A stretch of 64,000 nt of DNA from Deroplatys truncata (Eukaryota > Arthropoda > Insecta > Mantodea > Mantidae): NCBI GenBank assembly GCA_030765065.1, contig CM060975.1, forward strand, positions 201,662,007 through 201,726,006, written 5' to 3'. The notes beneath the pieces are model-generated. The model saw nothing but the letters and a program-made list of their open reading frames with translations, ran no database searches and was not told the DNA's origin. The position numbers were made by a program, and so were the translations under genes. Shown in pieces: positions 34,226 to 46,984 of the stretch (its first letter is position 1; every line of letters starts with the position of its first letter).

Positions 34226-35214
34226 TTATTGTAGGACGGTTAAATGGTTGCCCTGAAACTTCTTTAGCTGCAGTAATTGCTTGTTCGTTTCCTGCAATTC
34301 CCATATGTGATGACTTTTTTATTGGGACTGCCTGCCTTTTGTATATTTGTATTTCTTGGATTAGACAGGTATGTGTCGATTTGTTTTGGACTGCTCTTAC
34401 CGCACTTAAAGTCAGTGAAGATTAAATTGCAGGTATATTCTTTAGATTCTAGTATTTTTAAGAGAACCTCTTTAAACATTTTTTGTTAACCGATGTTTGA
34501 AGAAGTGATGAAACTTGCCATTAGAAAGACTGTAGATTCATTTGCTCTGCAGACAGTGATCTACTGAAGTATGTCGCAAACTTTAACTATCCTTTATTTT
34601 TAGCTGTAACTGTTTTATACCACCAAGTCTCAAATATATCGTCTTGAAAAGGCACACCAGAATGATTTGTAGACTTTTATCACGTCACAAATGTCAAGAA
34701 CATCAGAAACAACACTATATCAAACAGGATAGAGACGAATTTAAAAATAAGTAATAAAATAAATTTCGACTTGCCCCAAGACTAAAGACGCGTTTATATA
34801 TTAAGTGTAACACATGGCAAAATAAATGCTTTGGAAACATTCATAGTTTATAATGGTCTATTTATAGGTGTTTCTGGCACCTTGTTTCGCTGTCAAGTAG
34901 CCGCTTCCGAAATGGATGTATAGCATTTAAAACTTTTCCTTTTTATTTGTTTTGCAACATACGTCTTATACAGAGTGTTCTCAAAATTCACATTATGTTC
35001 CGATTTCTACGTTTTCACACAAAAACATGCCAATTTACTTCAGCTAACTAAAGTGAAGTGAAGTTTGGAAATGTAGGAAAACCGCTGACTAAAGCAATGT
35101 CAATGAAATATTCGCATTCAAATAGTGTATATGGAAAGATATACAGAGTGGCCTACATAAAGTGTTACAGATGAATATTTCTTAAACGAATAGAAAAAAA
35201 ACCAAATCTTATAG
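34226..35214. other. unassigned AT-rich DNA
   Basis: The sequences ATACAGAGTGTTCTC (about 34970) and ATACAGAGTGGCC (about 35144) resemble termini of arthropod Tc1-like elements, but no partner end was found. No gene is seen. Confidence 0.25.
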
Positions 35215-35301
35215 GAGCAAGGGGCCTTCCAAACTGTTATATGGAAAATATGGACCCCATGGAAATATTTTCCGTATCACAATTTGGAAGGCCCCTTGCT
35301 C
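35215..35301. repeat. 37-bp inverted repeat (hairpin)
   Basis: GAGCAAGGGGCCTTCCAAAC ... GGAAAATAT (35215-35251) pairs with ATATTTTCCGTATCACAATT ... CCTTGCTC (35265-35301). Only about three positions mismatch, and the loop is GGACCCCATGGAA. It could be a very short foldback transposon or a transcribed hairpin. Confidence 0.75.
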
Positions 35302-36426
35302 AAGGAATAGTATGTTTTATAAAATCGTTAACAATTTATTGCAATGAATTGGCTGAAGAAAGCTAATTTTGAGAGAAGTCGCGCAGTTTCAAACTAACAC
35401 ACCTTGATTATAAAATTAATTATCATGAGTGATGCATATTGTGAATTTTGCGGCAATGAAAAATACAAAGAAAATGATACAGAAATTATTTTCAATTAAG
35501 GGAAGACTAAATGGCGAAAACTGCCATTTAGTCATTTGCCAAAAGTGACATTTGTGCAGTCTCAGGTATAAATTGCAATTCTCTCTTGAATCTGAAATAT
35601 ATTTTAAAAATGGTACCGCAAGTTTTGCACTAGGTCACAAAAAAAATCTACATACGTTGGAGTAGGGAAGCAAACTTTAGCTCATCTTTTAAGGAAAGTT
35701 TTGCTCTACAAATTGGTACCACTGTTATATATGGCAGCTTTTCTGTGCTCCTGCCATGTGGTTTATTTGTTTTAAAATATATAGGAGTTTGTTTTCTGTG
35801 TTTGTTTCGAGCAGGTTTTTATGGCATTTTCTGGAATAAATGACCTGTTTTCCCAGAAAAAATTGAAGCTAGCTAAATTAAGTTTTAGCCTGATAAAAAA
35901 ATCTCTAAGTGCTGTTGTGGATGTACTTTGTTGTTAATAATAAGATATTTTTAATAATTGCTAATAAAGTTTAATCAAAAGATGCTATTGTTGAGGATAA
36001 ATTACTATCTTCCTTAATAAGCAAATTTATTACATAAAAGTATATCAGCAAACTTACAAGGCACCTATCTACATTCTGTAAAATTTTTAGATTATTACCT
36101 TAAATAGTTTCTGAGTTACGAATTTTGGAGATTTAAGATTGACGGAATAGTGCTTTTAATCTCTCTTAAGTACATCCGACTCTTGGAGATCAAACAGAAA
36201 GGATAAAGAAAACTACATGAGATGCATAAAATATTCAGAAATTAGGAACGTCCTAGTAAAATATAATAATGTAGGAGTAGAAATAGCAACTACTCTTGAG
36301 CTTACATTTTGGGTGTTCATAAAATTTTAATCAAACAGCCCTGAAAATGTAAAATACCATCTGCTGCATAATACTTACGATTATGAACAAATTGATACAA
36401 CTGCAGCCCTTTATATTATTTGTATT

Positions 36427-36457
<31 letters not shown>

Positions 36458-38082
36458 TATCTAACTTGTCTGACGAAACAATTTTTATTTTGTTGTTGTG
36501 TGCATAGTTAAGTACACCTTGTTAGGGCAAGAATGAAGTAATGTGTAAATTAAATTGTAGCTGAGATTATGAATGGTATGGAGAAACTGGGAGAATTTTC
36601 TGCACTTGTGCACGTTACCTACTTCTGCTATAGTGACGCTTCTTGTATAGTCTGCTACCACCTAGTGGTATTGATATATATTTGCTCCCAGTTGCGTATG
36701 CGCAGAAGCCCCTTAAAACGTGCACAGGTCAAGTGAGTGTGTTGTCACGTCTCATCGAGATCAGAGGAGTAGCGCGGTAGATTTAAACACCGTAGATTTT
36801 AAATAACCACATATACGTTACGTTTAATAGCATTCAAAAGAAAGAATAACCAATAAATCCGCAAGGTGTCAAAAGTTAGGGTGTTCATGTGCTCTTGTGT
36901 TCTTATTCAGCCGCCACTGAGTATATAGAAACCCATTAGACAGGAACAAAAATGAGATAACTGACAGAAAAGGGACCAGCAGCTTCTGGATGTCTTTGAA
37001 CATCTGCGAATCGCAGACAGTTGGATGTTCTGTTCATACCTTAGACTGTTATCACGTGTATATATCGCTCTCTGGTTAAGAATCGTTCATTGCCAAGTTT
37101 AACAACATGAATTCTAACTCTTGCTATGCATTATTCTCGCTAACGACGTTCCAGACGCGACATTCTGTTTAGTCGGGTGTCATTCTGTGTTGCCATCCTC
37201 AAGATTTCTTGCCTACGAGTGATGGGCTAGAAGAGCAATACATAAAAGTGTTGTACAAGAAACGCGGCATAGAGCGGATAAACAAAGATTAAAGCAAAAC
37301 AAAATAAAAGGGCTAAAGCAGAGGAAATCATAATGAAGCGAACATACAAACGAAAGGCTGCCCATCTTTGCGATGTCAGTAATGAAGGCATTAGCTGAAA
37401 TGATAGAGGTAAAAACAGATTTGAATGGCTCCCAAAACCACTTTTAGCGTTACATAAATACATAATGAAAATTATATGTTAACATCTCAATTCGTACAAT
37501 TCATTTGTTATACTCCGAGTTGAATTTGTTGATTCCCATTCGCAGTACAAGAAGTTTTAAAATCCTCTATTGAAGTTCGTCATTATCGTATTTACAAAAA
37601 GCTTTTCGCTGTATCACAGTTTTATGACCTAAGCTATATGTCCAAATTAGCTTACATTAGAGTAAATTATACTCTGATTTACGCAAGATGACACATGGCA
37701 GTTTTCAAACTGCAGCACACTTCGATTATGTGTTGTCAGATGTTAGCTAACTTAATGAAGCATTCCTTCCCGACTGCTTCCCTTCTTGCTTGGAGTTTAC
37801 AGTCGTTTACTGTAACGACTCTTTTGTAAACATTATTTTTACAAGTATAAATGGACACAGACTAGTCCTCTTTTGTAAATAAAAGCTCTCATTTTTATGT
37901 GTTCACCGTATATGTTTTGTTTAGACAAAAAAATCGCATATTTCGAGCCAAATATTGCGACAGTTTTAAACGTTTTAATCCCTATTGATGCTTTAGAAAT
38001 ACCTGAAGAAAAGTTAAGGTAGCCAAAACCTTCCAAAACAAGCTGAAATAATTTTTTTCGCCCGTATAAGATATTCCCAGAT
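35302..38082. other. unassigned AT-rich DNA with (AAT)n tract
   Basis: There is no supported gene in 2.8 kb. An (AAT)n microsatellite is at 36424-36457. Frames at 37227-37463 and 37839-38036 on the minus strand have no recognisable domain. Confidence 0.3.
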
Positions 38083-38895
38083 GCATTTTAACCTTCTCTA
38101 CTACCTATAGTAATTAGAAGTGTTGTATTTCATCCAAAAATAAGCATCTTTACAAAAAGGTCCGCGTGTGTGTGTGTGTGTTTGTAAACAGCATAATTCA
38201 AAAACCAAAAGTCAGATAAATATCAAACTTGGTATTTAGGTTCAGTACCTTCCAAGGATGCGACACGCAATTTTCAAGCAAATCCCCTATCTTTTACATG
38301 GAAGATTTTTGGAACTTACTGATTTTATAAAAACTGACTAATGATTTTGATTAAAATATCATATATTAAAGATATTTACATGAGAAATAAAATGCAAATC
38401 TTCCATATTCTGGGAACAGCCTGTGAAGTCCACTTCATTCGGAAGGAATTTTGTATAATCTTGTATAACTGGAAAACGTTAAGATAGACGAAAACGTACT
38501 ACACAAAAGAAATGTAGATCTCTTTAAAACACAAATGTACTTTAAATAAGTTTATTTGTGGCATAAGCCATTTCTGAGATATGCTATTAAAGGTTCAAAT
38601 TGTCGTTTCTGGGTCATTCTCTTAAAGTCCTTTCAACATTCAGTTGTTTCTCGCGATTGCATGGAAACAGTATGGAGTTTTAAGGCCAACGTATAGCGTT
38701 CAGTTCTTAAAACATCTGACTGTTGCTGTTCACTTTGAATCTATAACGAAACCTGTAATGTAGCTATTTCTGTAAAGGCTTATTTGAATTAAAATGTAGT
38801 AGACAGAAAAATACGCTTTGTTAAGAATATTGTATACCCACTAATAAATGATAGAGGGTAGAGAAGTCATGTGAATGTATCACATCAGATTTTTA
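38083..38895 (-). repeat. R1 repeat, near full length
   Basis: The right-end block is ACCTTCTCTACTACCTATAG and the left end GTATCACATCAGATTTTT. It lacks the CGAGATTTCACCGGAAATAC block next to the right end. A short (GT)n run is at about 38167-38181. It is about 813 bp. Confidence 0.8.
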
Positions 38896-40558
38896 AGTTA
38901 ATAAAGTTTGTTGGGCAGTAGTTCTTCTGTTATGGCATAAATTATATAACTTTTACAGCAAAGGATTCACATTTGTGTATGTCTCATTTTTGTGCCACCT
39001 TTGTCCAATTTTACATCAAGTTATCTACAGCATTTATAGTGACATATATCTATGTATAATATTTTTGGACAAATGCAATAATTTTAGAAAATTTAGTTTA
39101 ATAAATAGTACGTATAGTTGTTTTATAGTTTCTGGCTCATATATTTACTGTGATTAACCAAATACTCGTTCAATAGTAGGCACCTATTTTTAGTATTAAC
39201 ACACTTGTTTTTACTTCATAGTGTAATTTCAGATTTTCTAACCAAGATAGTTTACCCTAGAAGTAATTTAATATGTACAACGTTTCCCAATTTATTTTCC
39301 AGCAAAATTAACCATTACATCTCTAATGTTTCGGTTAATATTAGCGTTAATTATGCCTGTCTCTTGAGGTGATGTCCCGAATCTGCACATTCCCCATTTC
39401 ACTGTTAAACAGCAAGAAGTTTACACAAACACACTCCTGAGCAGACCGTTGAGCTAGGAAACAAACGCCGCAGCTTTTGCTACTCGTACTGCACAATGAC
39501 CTACACTCACAGAGACTGGTTTGCGAGATATGCGTGTAAAGAAATCTATTATTTAGTAGAGAACCTTGCCGTTACCCTTACCTCACCTACAACCACAGAG
39601 TAACGGGAATCTTAGTGTGATAAGCACTCACTCTTGCTGCCGTAAAGCTGTTCTACTCTCTCTTCTACTTCTTGGAGTGTATCCTTAGCAATTCGCTTAC
39701 AAAAAACCTAAAGTGGCAACGCTGATTCTTATAGGATCGGCTTGGTATCCCTTTGTTTATCTCCAGCCTAATCGAAGTCGCGTGTAAGTTGAGCTATTGC
39801 CATTTCGTAGGGTTTTCTAGTTGAGAAATATATACCAGTCGCAGGCTAAATACGCCCGGTACTAGTTGCGATCGGATTCTCGCCGTCCGATTTATTAACT
39901 TTGAACACCAAAATTTTTTACATGGAAAATACTTTATTTTACATGCGTATCTATTGGCTTTGCAGAATACTATTCTTCAATGTGAATAAAAGAGGCAACA
40001 TTAACTTTGAAAGACTTATAAAAAAAAACGACACAACACAAGCCAGTAAGCAACGAAATTCAATCTAACCAGCTGGCAAGTGGCAAGGGAGTTGAGTTTT
40101 AGAAGCATATTGCTTTGGGTATATAAAAAGCGTCGTGTTTTCTTTCCTTCTCTACCTTTTTCAGTACATTTATACCGGCATAATAAATTAATTTTAGGGA
40201 CGAAAATTCTGCCGCATCTTACGAGCAGGCGGCCAAATTTAACAGTTCTCTTCCTACAGTATGCGGAGAAGAGAAATATGCTGGTAATGAGAGACTTGGA
40301 CTCTGTTGCTGGCCAAGAGTACTGAGAAATTAAACATCAAGGAAAAAGGCTCGTTTAGTTGCTGTAATCAGGTGGAATGACTACAAGCAATTTGGGAGAC
40401 AAAGCGCAAATGCAATGATAAACGCTTCAGCTTCATTAGGATGAATTGATGACACCAAATGCAAGAACTACATCGTGCCAACTCGTGAGACATTCTGGGC
40501 AGTGAGAGAGATGTGCTTTCGTCTTCCTAACAACGTAGCAATCGTTTAATTGCTTTTT
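38896..40558. other. unassigned DNA
   Basis: An 81-codon plus frame at 40080-40325 has no recognisable domain. I see no repeat family. Confidence 0.25.
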
Positions 40559-41010
40559 TTGGTCGACCACACTATAATGCACTGATTATAGTGATGTAAA
40601 TGAACTGTTAGGGCATCCATAATACTTCAGCGACTCATTATGATCTTACTCGGCGGCGTGCGCACCTCTCCTTTGGCCCATAGCTTTTAACACCTTCAAA
40701 GCAGCACTACACAGGGATCCATTCCCAAGATAAACAATAAAATTTATGCATTTCAAGATAAAGTAAATTCTGTTCATTGCAATTTTAATATTCTAATAAA
40801 CTGAGTTCGTTTCCTTTGCTTCAAAACGTCTTGCTTTCACGTTACCTGCAAAAAATCAATAAATATGGCGTGGACCAGCAACGCTATCATATGTTGCAGT
40901 TGCGCTCAATATCCTTTAAATCCGATCAGCATTTAATTATACACAATTAAAAGGGTAAGATCTTCTTTAAAAACTCAAAGTTTTGAAAATGTAGTGTGGT
41001 CGAACAAAAC
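40559..41010. mobile_element. nonautonomous DNA transposon M1, copy 2
   Basis: Termini TTGGTCGACCACACTATAAT and GTAGTGTGGTCGAACAAAAC are inverted repeats. The internal sequence is collinear with 5873-6345 but diverged (for example CTCATTATGATCTTACTCGG against CTCATTATGAACCTACTCGG). No coding capacity. Confidence 0.65.
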
Positions 41011-41125
41011 CAATCGCATGCAACTTAACTACAATGGTAATTATGAAAATTATGGAACGAGCGGTACATTCTCGTGTCTTAATTACTACCATTATAGTCT
41101 TCTTGCGTAATATATCTATTATTTA
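41011..41125. mobile_element. foldback MITE M2, copy 2
   Basis: The right arm CTTAATTACTACCATTATAG then TCTTCTTGCG is well kept. The left arm ACTACAATGGTAATTA is decayed. It directly follows M1, as at 6.3 kb. Confidence 0.5.
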
Positions 41126-41792
41126 ATCTGATCGGTCGGTTTACGTATAGAGTTAATTTTACGTTTTGTTTTAAATTTAGTGTTCAGTTTCTAATAATTC
41201 ACACGTTTTGAAACATGATTCTAAATATTTAGTTCCTGTTTTTATAACTTCTGTTTTTCTGTATGTTTTAACCAACTGTCAGAAATTTTAACCACATGCT
41301 AGGAAGGTAATCTTATAAGTGTCTACAACGTTTCATGTAGCTGGTGAAATAATTTAAGCTTCTTCATTTTTCCTGGCATTAGCAAAAGATATTGCTAGGT
41401 AATACATAGGCACTTAAACTGTTACTTATCCCAAATTTGTTTAAAATTAAACATTTTTTTTTCCTCTTTTCCATTGAACAATTTCGCAAAGTTTTCATTT
41501 GCATAATCTATACAATATTATTTTTTTAATCACTCGGTATTTAAAAACGGCTATTTGAAGCTCTTTATCTATATTTAAATGCGTCTATCTGGTAAATTTC
41601 AATAAATTGGGGAAATTTTGCATCGCGTGTAACATTTGAAAATGTGAAAACTGTGAAAATGTTTGTTTCTTATAAATATAATGTTTATAGATTACACGCT
41701 ATTATTTTGTATTTCTGGCCTTGACATCGGGTCAAAATTATCCTATATAATAATAGTCTAAAAGGCCAAAATAGATGGCATATGTTTCTATA
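41126..41792. other. unassigned AT-rich DNA
   Basis: Very AT-rich with no frame or repeat recognised. Confidence 0.25.
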
Positions 41793-42317
41793 GACTACGC
41801 TTCTAAAGATTTTCAAGAAGATCCCCCAACTATCCATTAAATGGAACATTTTTCGAAATTTTTTACTTCCTAAAAACGGCTCTAACGACTTTAAAATACC
41901 GATAACAGGCGATACAAAAAAAAACCTACTAAAAAAAAAGAACCGTATACCTCTTTAAAGCACTTAATTTATTTGAAATAACTTTTTTGTAGCGTTAGCT
42001 ATTCCCAAGATATTCGTCATTAATGGTTGGAATTGTTCAGTATTTAACCATTCTTTTAAATTCTCGATTTTCAGTTATTTCTCGCAATGTCGTGGAAGAG
42101 TATGAAATTTTAAGGCCAGCATATAGTGTCAAATTCTTTGACTATCGCTATTCCCTTTGTGTCTAACGAAATGTGTAATGTAACTATTTCCGGAAAGGTT
42201 TATCTCGATTACAGTGAAGTAGAAAGGCGAATAAACTTTCGTGAGAATAATTTGTATATCTACTAATAAGCGAAAGAGGGTAGGAAAAGTCATGTGAATG
42301 TAACACATCAGATTTTT
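41793..42317 (-). repeat. R1 repeat, left half
   Basis: Minus orientation. It starts within the TTTTCAAGAAGATCCCCCAA block and ends at GTAACACATCAGATTTTT. The right-hand third, including the (CA)n, is missing. Confidence 0.75.
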
Positions 42318-42859
42318 ATTTTAACCTGAATGATGCTTCGAAGATGATTTATTAATCATCGGTATTAATTCTTGCTTTATCTTTTTACTGCTATTGAAAT
42401 GTGTCACAATTTCTAACACATCAGAAAGGTACCTATAGTTGCTGAAAAGGAGTTGAGGTCACCTGTTCCTCGCAAGATCGCAGACCATTGGAACATCGTT
42501 AATGTGGTCGACGTAGAATTAAAGCGCCTGTTGGCAATTCCATGAGAACATGGCGCCTGGTCACTCTGAGGGACGCCAATAACGTTATATTGCTGCAGCC
42601 GCTTTGAACAAACAAGGGAAACAGCAAGGTATTACATTGGAAGGGTGGTCCGCCTGCACCACCTCACATGATATTAAAACTGCCAGTCCTCCCCATATAT
42701 ATACCACCCTCGCTCCACGATCCTGATATTGCTTGTTGTGACCACAAGCACCACGTCTGAAACAATCTCCCCCCCCCGCCCCCGTCTTCATCGGTTTCGA
42801 TACGCACATTAGTAATACCGCGGTCTTATGGCTTTGTATCAATTCCGCGGCTTATATAG
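42318..42859. other. unassigned DNA, GC-richer part
   Basis: 42440-42850 is less AT-rich and includes a C-rich run CTCCCCCCCCCGCCCC (42767 area). An 85-codon minus frame at 42585-42842 has no recognised domain. Confidence 0.25.
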
Positions 42860-42930
42860 GTAAATAACCAGCACACCGATTCTGATGACATGTCATCTTT
42901 TAGTTGCTGCATCATAGGCATTAGAGGTCT
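42860..42930 (+). repeat. short dispersed repeat pair, copy 1
   Basis: ATTCTGATGACATGTCATCT then TTTAGTTGCTGCATCATAGG matches 45773-45815 (ATTCAGATGACTCATCTTTT then AATTGTTGCATCATAAGC). The family is unknown. Confidence 0.45.
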
Positions 42931-42997
42931 GCAAGGGCTCGGGCAAGGCTTCGACCTTAATTTCAAAAGTGTTTCTCGGCTTAGGGCTTGAAAATAA

Positions 42998-43522
42998 ATA
43001 AAAAATCTGATGTGTTACACTCACATGACTTTCTCTACTCTTGTACAAACTATTTTTACAATGGCTTATTCTCCATCTATTTCATGTTAATCGAGATAAA
43101 CATTTGCAGACTCTATCTTATTGCTAAGTTTCTTGTAGATGTAAGGGGAATATAGAAATAGAGTAGCCTTTAAGCACATACATATCTCTTAATAGCTGGT
43201 TGCTAGGTGCAGCACCATTCCCTTTGCCACAGATTAATACTCTTTGCATATCCAAGACAAAAAAATGAATAACGAATTCCCATTTGAGAAAATAAGTGTT
43301 GAAAAATTTAAGGGAATAAAAGCAATATCTCGAAAATGGTTCACTCAACAAAAAAAATGTATATGACATAAATTGTGTATTTTAACGCGGTCTACATTTT
43401 TTGTGTAGTAAAATTTTGGGGGGGTCTCAAAACATATATTTTCGGTGAAATCTCGGTATCGAATTTTTGGGTGGAATACAATACTTCCCCTACTTACTAT
43501 ACGTAGTAGAGAAAGTAAAAAT
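42998..43522 (+). repeat. R1 repeat with large internal deletion
   Basis: The left half is nearly identical to 386-830 (CTGATGTGTTACACTCACAT to GTAGTAAAATTTTG). It then jumps directly to GGGGGGGTCTCAAAACATAT, near the right end. About 380 bp, including the (CA)n, are missing. The right end GTAGAGAAAGTAAAAAT joins the next copy. Confidence 0.85.
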
Positions 43523-44362
43523 AATCCGATGTGTTGCACTCACATACTTTAACTACTCTAATACCAATATTTTTATAAACGCTTATTCTCCATGTTAATC
43601 GAGATATCGAGATGTTAATCTTATTGTTAATTTTCTTGTAGATGCAAGGGGAATGGTAGGGTTTAAGCGACAGTCAAATCTTTTAAGACCCGGTCGCTAT
43701 GTGGAGCATTCCATTCTCTATGCATGTCCAGGAGATAAAAGAAACGAATAACGAATTCCCATTTGAGAAAACACTGAAGTATTGGAAAATTCAAACAAAT
43801 AACCAGGAATATCTTGGAAAGTGTTCACTCCACAAAAAAAGTACAGGACATAAATTGTGAGTTTTAAAGAGATCTACATTTTTTGTGCAGTAAAATTTTG
43901 TCCATCTCTTGCGGTTTACCAGTTATGCGAAAGTCATTCAGAATGAAGAGAGCTTTTGGGGACTTCCCAGAAAATTCAAAACATACATTTCATTTGCCAC
44001 GAAGACATCTTAAACATATGGCATCTTAATCAAAATCGTTAGAACCATTCTTGAGAAAATCAAATTTTTCTAAAACTGTTCCATGTAAAGGCTAGTCTGG
44101 GATGGGGGGATTTTCTTGAAAATTTTCGTGTCGCATCTTTGGAAGATACTAAACTCAAATAACAGGTTTGGTATTTATCCGACTTTTCGGTTTTGAGTTA
44201 TTATGTTCAGAGACAGACACACGGACATGTTTCCAAAAATGCTTTATTTGATTTAGCGTACCTCAAAAGATGTATTTCCGGTGAAATCTCGGTATCGAAT
44301 TTTTGGGTGGAATGTAATAGTTACCTCCCCTACTTACGATAGGTAGCAAGGAAAGTAAAAAT
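43517..44362 (+). repeat. R1 repeat, head-to-tail with previous copy
   Basis: It begins AAAAATAATCCGATGTGTTG right at the end of the preceding R1, so one AAAAAT serves as junction. The right end is AGGAAAGTAAAAAT. Landmarks are complete, with the (CA)n reduced to AGACAGACACACGG. A small fragment of another R1 (CATATGATATTTAAAC ... GCGCCATTTTTAT) continues to about 44450. Confidence 0.8.
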
Positions 44363-44450
44363 ATCACATTTAACATATGATATTTAAACAATATTAGCGC
44401 CATTTTTATAAAATAAAAAATAAGGAACAATGTTTTCATGTGAAGGGCAA

Positions 44451-44846
44451 AAAGATTAATTTACCACATGTTTTGCCCTAAGATGATGAGAACCCTGAAT
44501 AGCACAATTATCGCAGAATGCGCACATCCATAGCCGTACACAGTAATATCTGTAATAATAAATAAATGCGCGCTTCGGCCAATTGCGATTAACGTTATAA
44601 CAGTACTGCAGCTGTAAATTCCGCCTCCCTCCGTACAGCCGCGCCCAGGACATCTTGAGCAGAGTGCAGTAATACAGGCGGAATGTGGTCAATAAGGCCG
44701 GTTACTGCACGAGAGTACCTTGACCTCAGCAGCAACTATTTCTGTAAAAATGTCCCTCATTTGGTTCCAAGGACCTAAGTGCATCCCTATGCGGGTACCG
44801 GAAATCGAACTCGAATCCCTTCAACCGCAGGCAACAGCGTTTCAAG

Positions 44847-44847
<1 letters not shown>
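44451..44847. other. unassigned; possible SINE head
   Basis: GTACCGGAAATCGAACTCGA then ATCCCTTCAACCGCAGG at about 44800-44835 resembles an inverted B box and anticodon arm of a tRNA-derived SINE, just before the (AAT)n tract. No second copy is visible. Confidence 0.3.

Positions 44848-44897
<50 letters not shown>
44848..44897 (+). repeat. (AAT)n microsatellite
   Basis: About 16 units. The adjacent 61-codon frame translates it as poly-Ile. Confidence 0.95.
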
Positions 44898-46566
44898 GTC
44901 AATAATTGAAAATAATTTTATTTTACAACAAAATTAAGAGAATCGGACTCGAGCCGGGTGGTACAGTATAACCTATTCTCGGGCTCGGTTCAGATCTGGC
45001 CCGCCTGAGCGTGGCCTAAGAATTTCGCCCGTGCAGACCTCTATATGCATTGCTAACGCTTACATTAACGTGCATAAAAAGTGGCCCACATCTAATGGAA
45101 CGCAGCTGATTATGCCGGTAATGACAAATGTAGCCCCTCCCTCTTCCGGCGTGAGCTGCTATTTCTTGAGCATTATTTCTAGCCGCTAGATTAGCAGGGT
45201 ACTTTACCTTCCCCAAAATATGGCCGAAATGCCAAAGAGTAACATGACGGGCCATATATTCGCACTAGTGGAGTACCGTTAAGGCAATGCTTTGTTGAAT
45301 TTAAGCACAAAAATAAAATATAACAAAAACGTAGAAATAAACACAAAAACGCTTTGTATCTGTCTGCATGTCGCTGAAGAAAGCTCTCATAATTGGCGTA
45401 ACTGTCGTTCAGTTTAACATACACAAATAATTCTTCACCCTTCCTTTAGAAGCCTAATTATGCATTGGTGTAGCGTTTCCTCTTGTACTATCATAGTGAA
45501 ACTTTTATAGAGTGGTATCCAACCACCCCTTCATATCACCTCGATTATATCATCGTTCATAGGTTTGTTTTTGTGCCTCTGGATTGTTTTTCAAGCCAGT
45601 CAAATGCAGAACTGAAACCGGCTGGGTGGAGTCAAATGTTGCTTACCTGAAGATGCAAACCTTACGGAGGGAAGCAATCTAGGTGAATGGGGCACTTTTT
45701 ATACACGTTAGGATACATAAATCCTAATGGATCCTAGACAGGGTTGCCAGCTATTAATAACTAGGACACGGATTCAGATGACTCATCTTTTAATTGTTGC
45801 ATCATAAGCATTGTTAATGCTTACACTATTATTTTAGGGAGTTCATATTACATATTCTCGTTTACTTCTGGTCTGGTAGTTGGCTCAGCATTATCGTACT
45901 TACATTGTTACATTCTGTAGATATGCTAACTACTTCAAATGTAGGTTAGCTTCTGGGGCTATCAACATATTTTTGGACAGTTTATTTCTCTCTAGATAAA
46001 ACGAGAGGGAAGTGCTATTCCAGGTGTGAGCCACCAGGTTTCGAAGCCCTAGACCGCTACGTGCCCCTATCTACCGCTGCAGTACCGTAAACAACGGAGT
46101 ATATCATTATTGTTACTCCCATGTGTGTAATTGTGTGTTTAAACATAGATGACCCCAGTATCAACATTTGGAATTCGAGAGGGAAATTGCCGAAATAAAT
46201 ATGACTGATTCATGGGAAATGTTTGTTTTAGTGACGTTCCCGTGTAAATGGACGACTCATGTCCCACCAATATGGTTGATATATACATTATTGAACCAGT
46301 CCGTTCCCCTCCCACACAATTTTATTAATGGCCCCTTACTAAAACCGGTTCAATATATAATCCGTATAGATTGTGTACCGGTGCAACAAATCCCACCGAC
46401 CAACATTTATTTGCGAGCAGAAAAAAAGCACTGTATATAATTTTAGTACAGTCACGGGCAGATAAACAGCTACCTTCTTTTGTCTATACGGATTCCCTAA
46501 CTTTCTCCCAAAATCAAGGCTTCCGGGAGATAATCTAGCCATTTACTGTCACCGTTGTTGTTTATA
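44898..46566. other. unassigned DNA
   Basis: It includes the second copy of the short dispersed repeat at 45750-45815. Frames at 45016-45255, 45191-45424 and 46168-46440 show no domain I recognise. Confidence 0.25.
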
Positions 46567-46982
46567 TAGGTTATAGGCTGATCAACGGAAGGGGACACCT
46601 GCCACCGCGACCTACAGAGACGCGCGGAAGTCCCTAACAACTCCAACCTCGCAGTCCTGAGTGTTGCTGCCGAAAGAAGGCGACAAACGATCCATCAGTC
46701 GAGCAGCCCTCTGGTGTCCACGAAGAGTATTCTTTCCAGTGGGATGTCCGGCACCACCATGCACCACGTGACCTAAAAGCACACCTGAAAGATGAGGAGG
46801 AAACGGAACGAAAGGAACATGACGAAAAGGAAGTCGTGGTAGAGAAGAAACAACCACAGCATTCACACATCGACCCGGGGAAACCACGAAAAACCCATGG
46901 GTCAGAGTGGACGGTCGCCGGGGATCGAACCCAGGATCTCCCGAATGCAGGCTACAAACATTGCCACCTGAGCCTAACGACA
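46567..46982 (-). repeat. SINE family S3, full length
   Basis: On the minus strand the head includes TGCATTCGGGAGATCCTGGG then TTCGATCCCCGGC. It is followed by GGGTTTTTCGTGGTTTCCCC, a pyrimidine-rich stretch (CCTTTCGTTCCGTTTCC), CTTTCAGGTGTGCTTTTAGG and a 3' end with GTTAGGGACTTCCGCGCGTC. The match to 60110-60566 is collinear. It is about 415 bp, long for a SINE. Confidence 0.75.
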
Positions 46983-46984
46983 AA

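Noticed and set aside
34970..35160. Tc1-like termini ATACAGAGTGTTC and ATACAGAGTGGCC
   Set aside because: Both are in the same orientation, no inverted partner was found and no transposase remnant lies between them.
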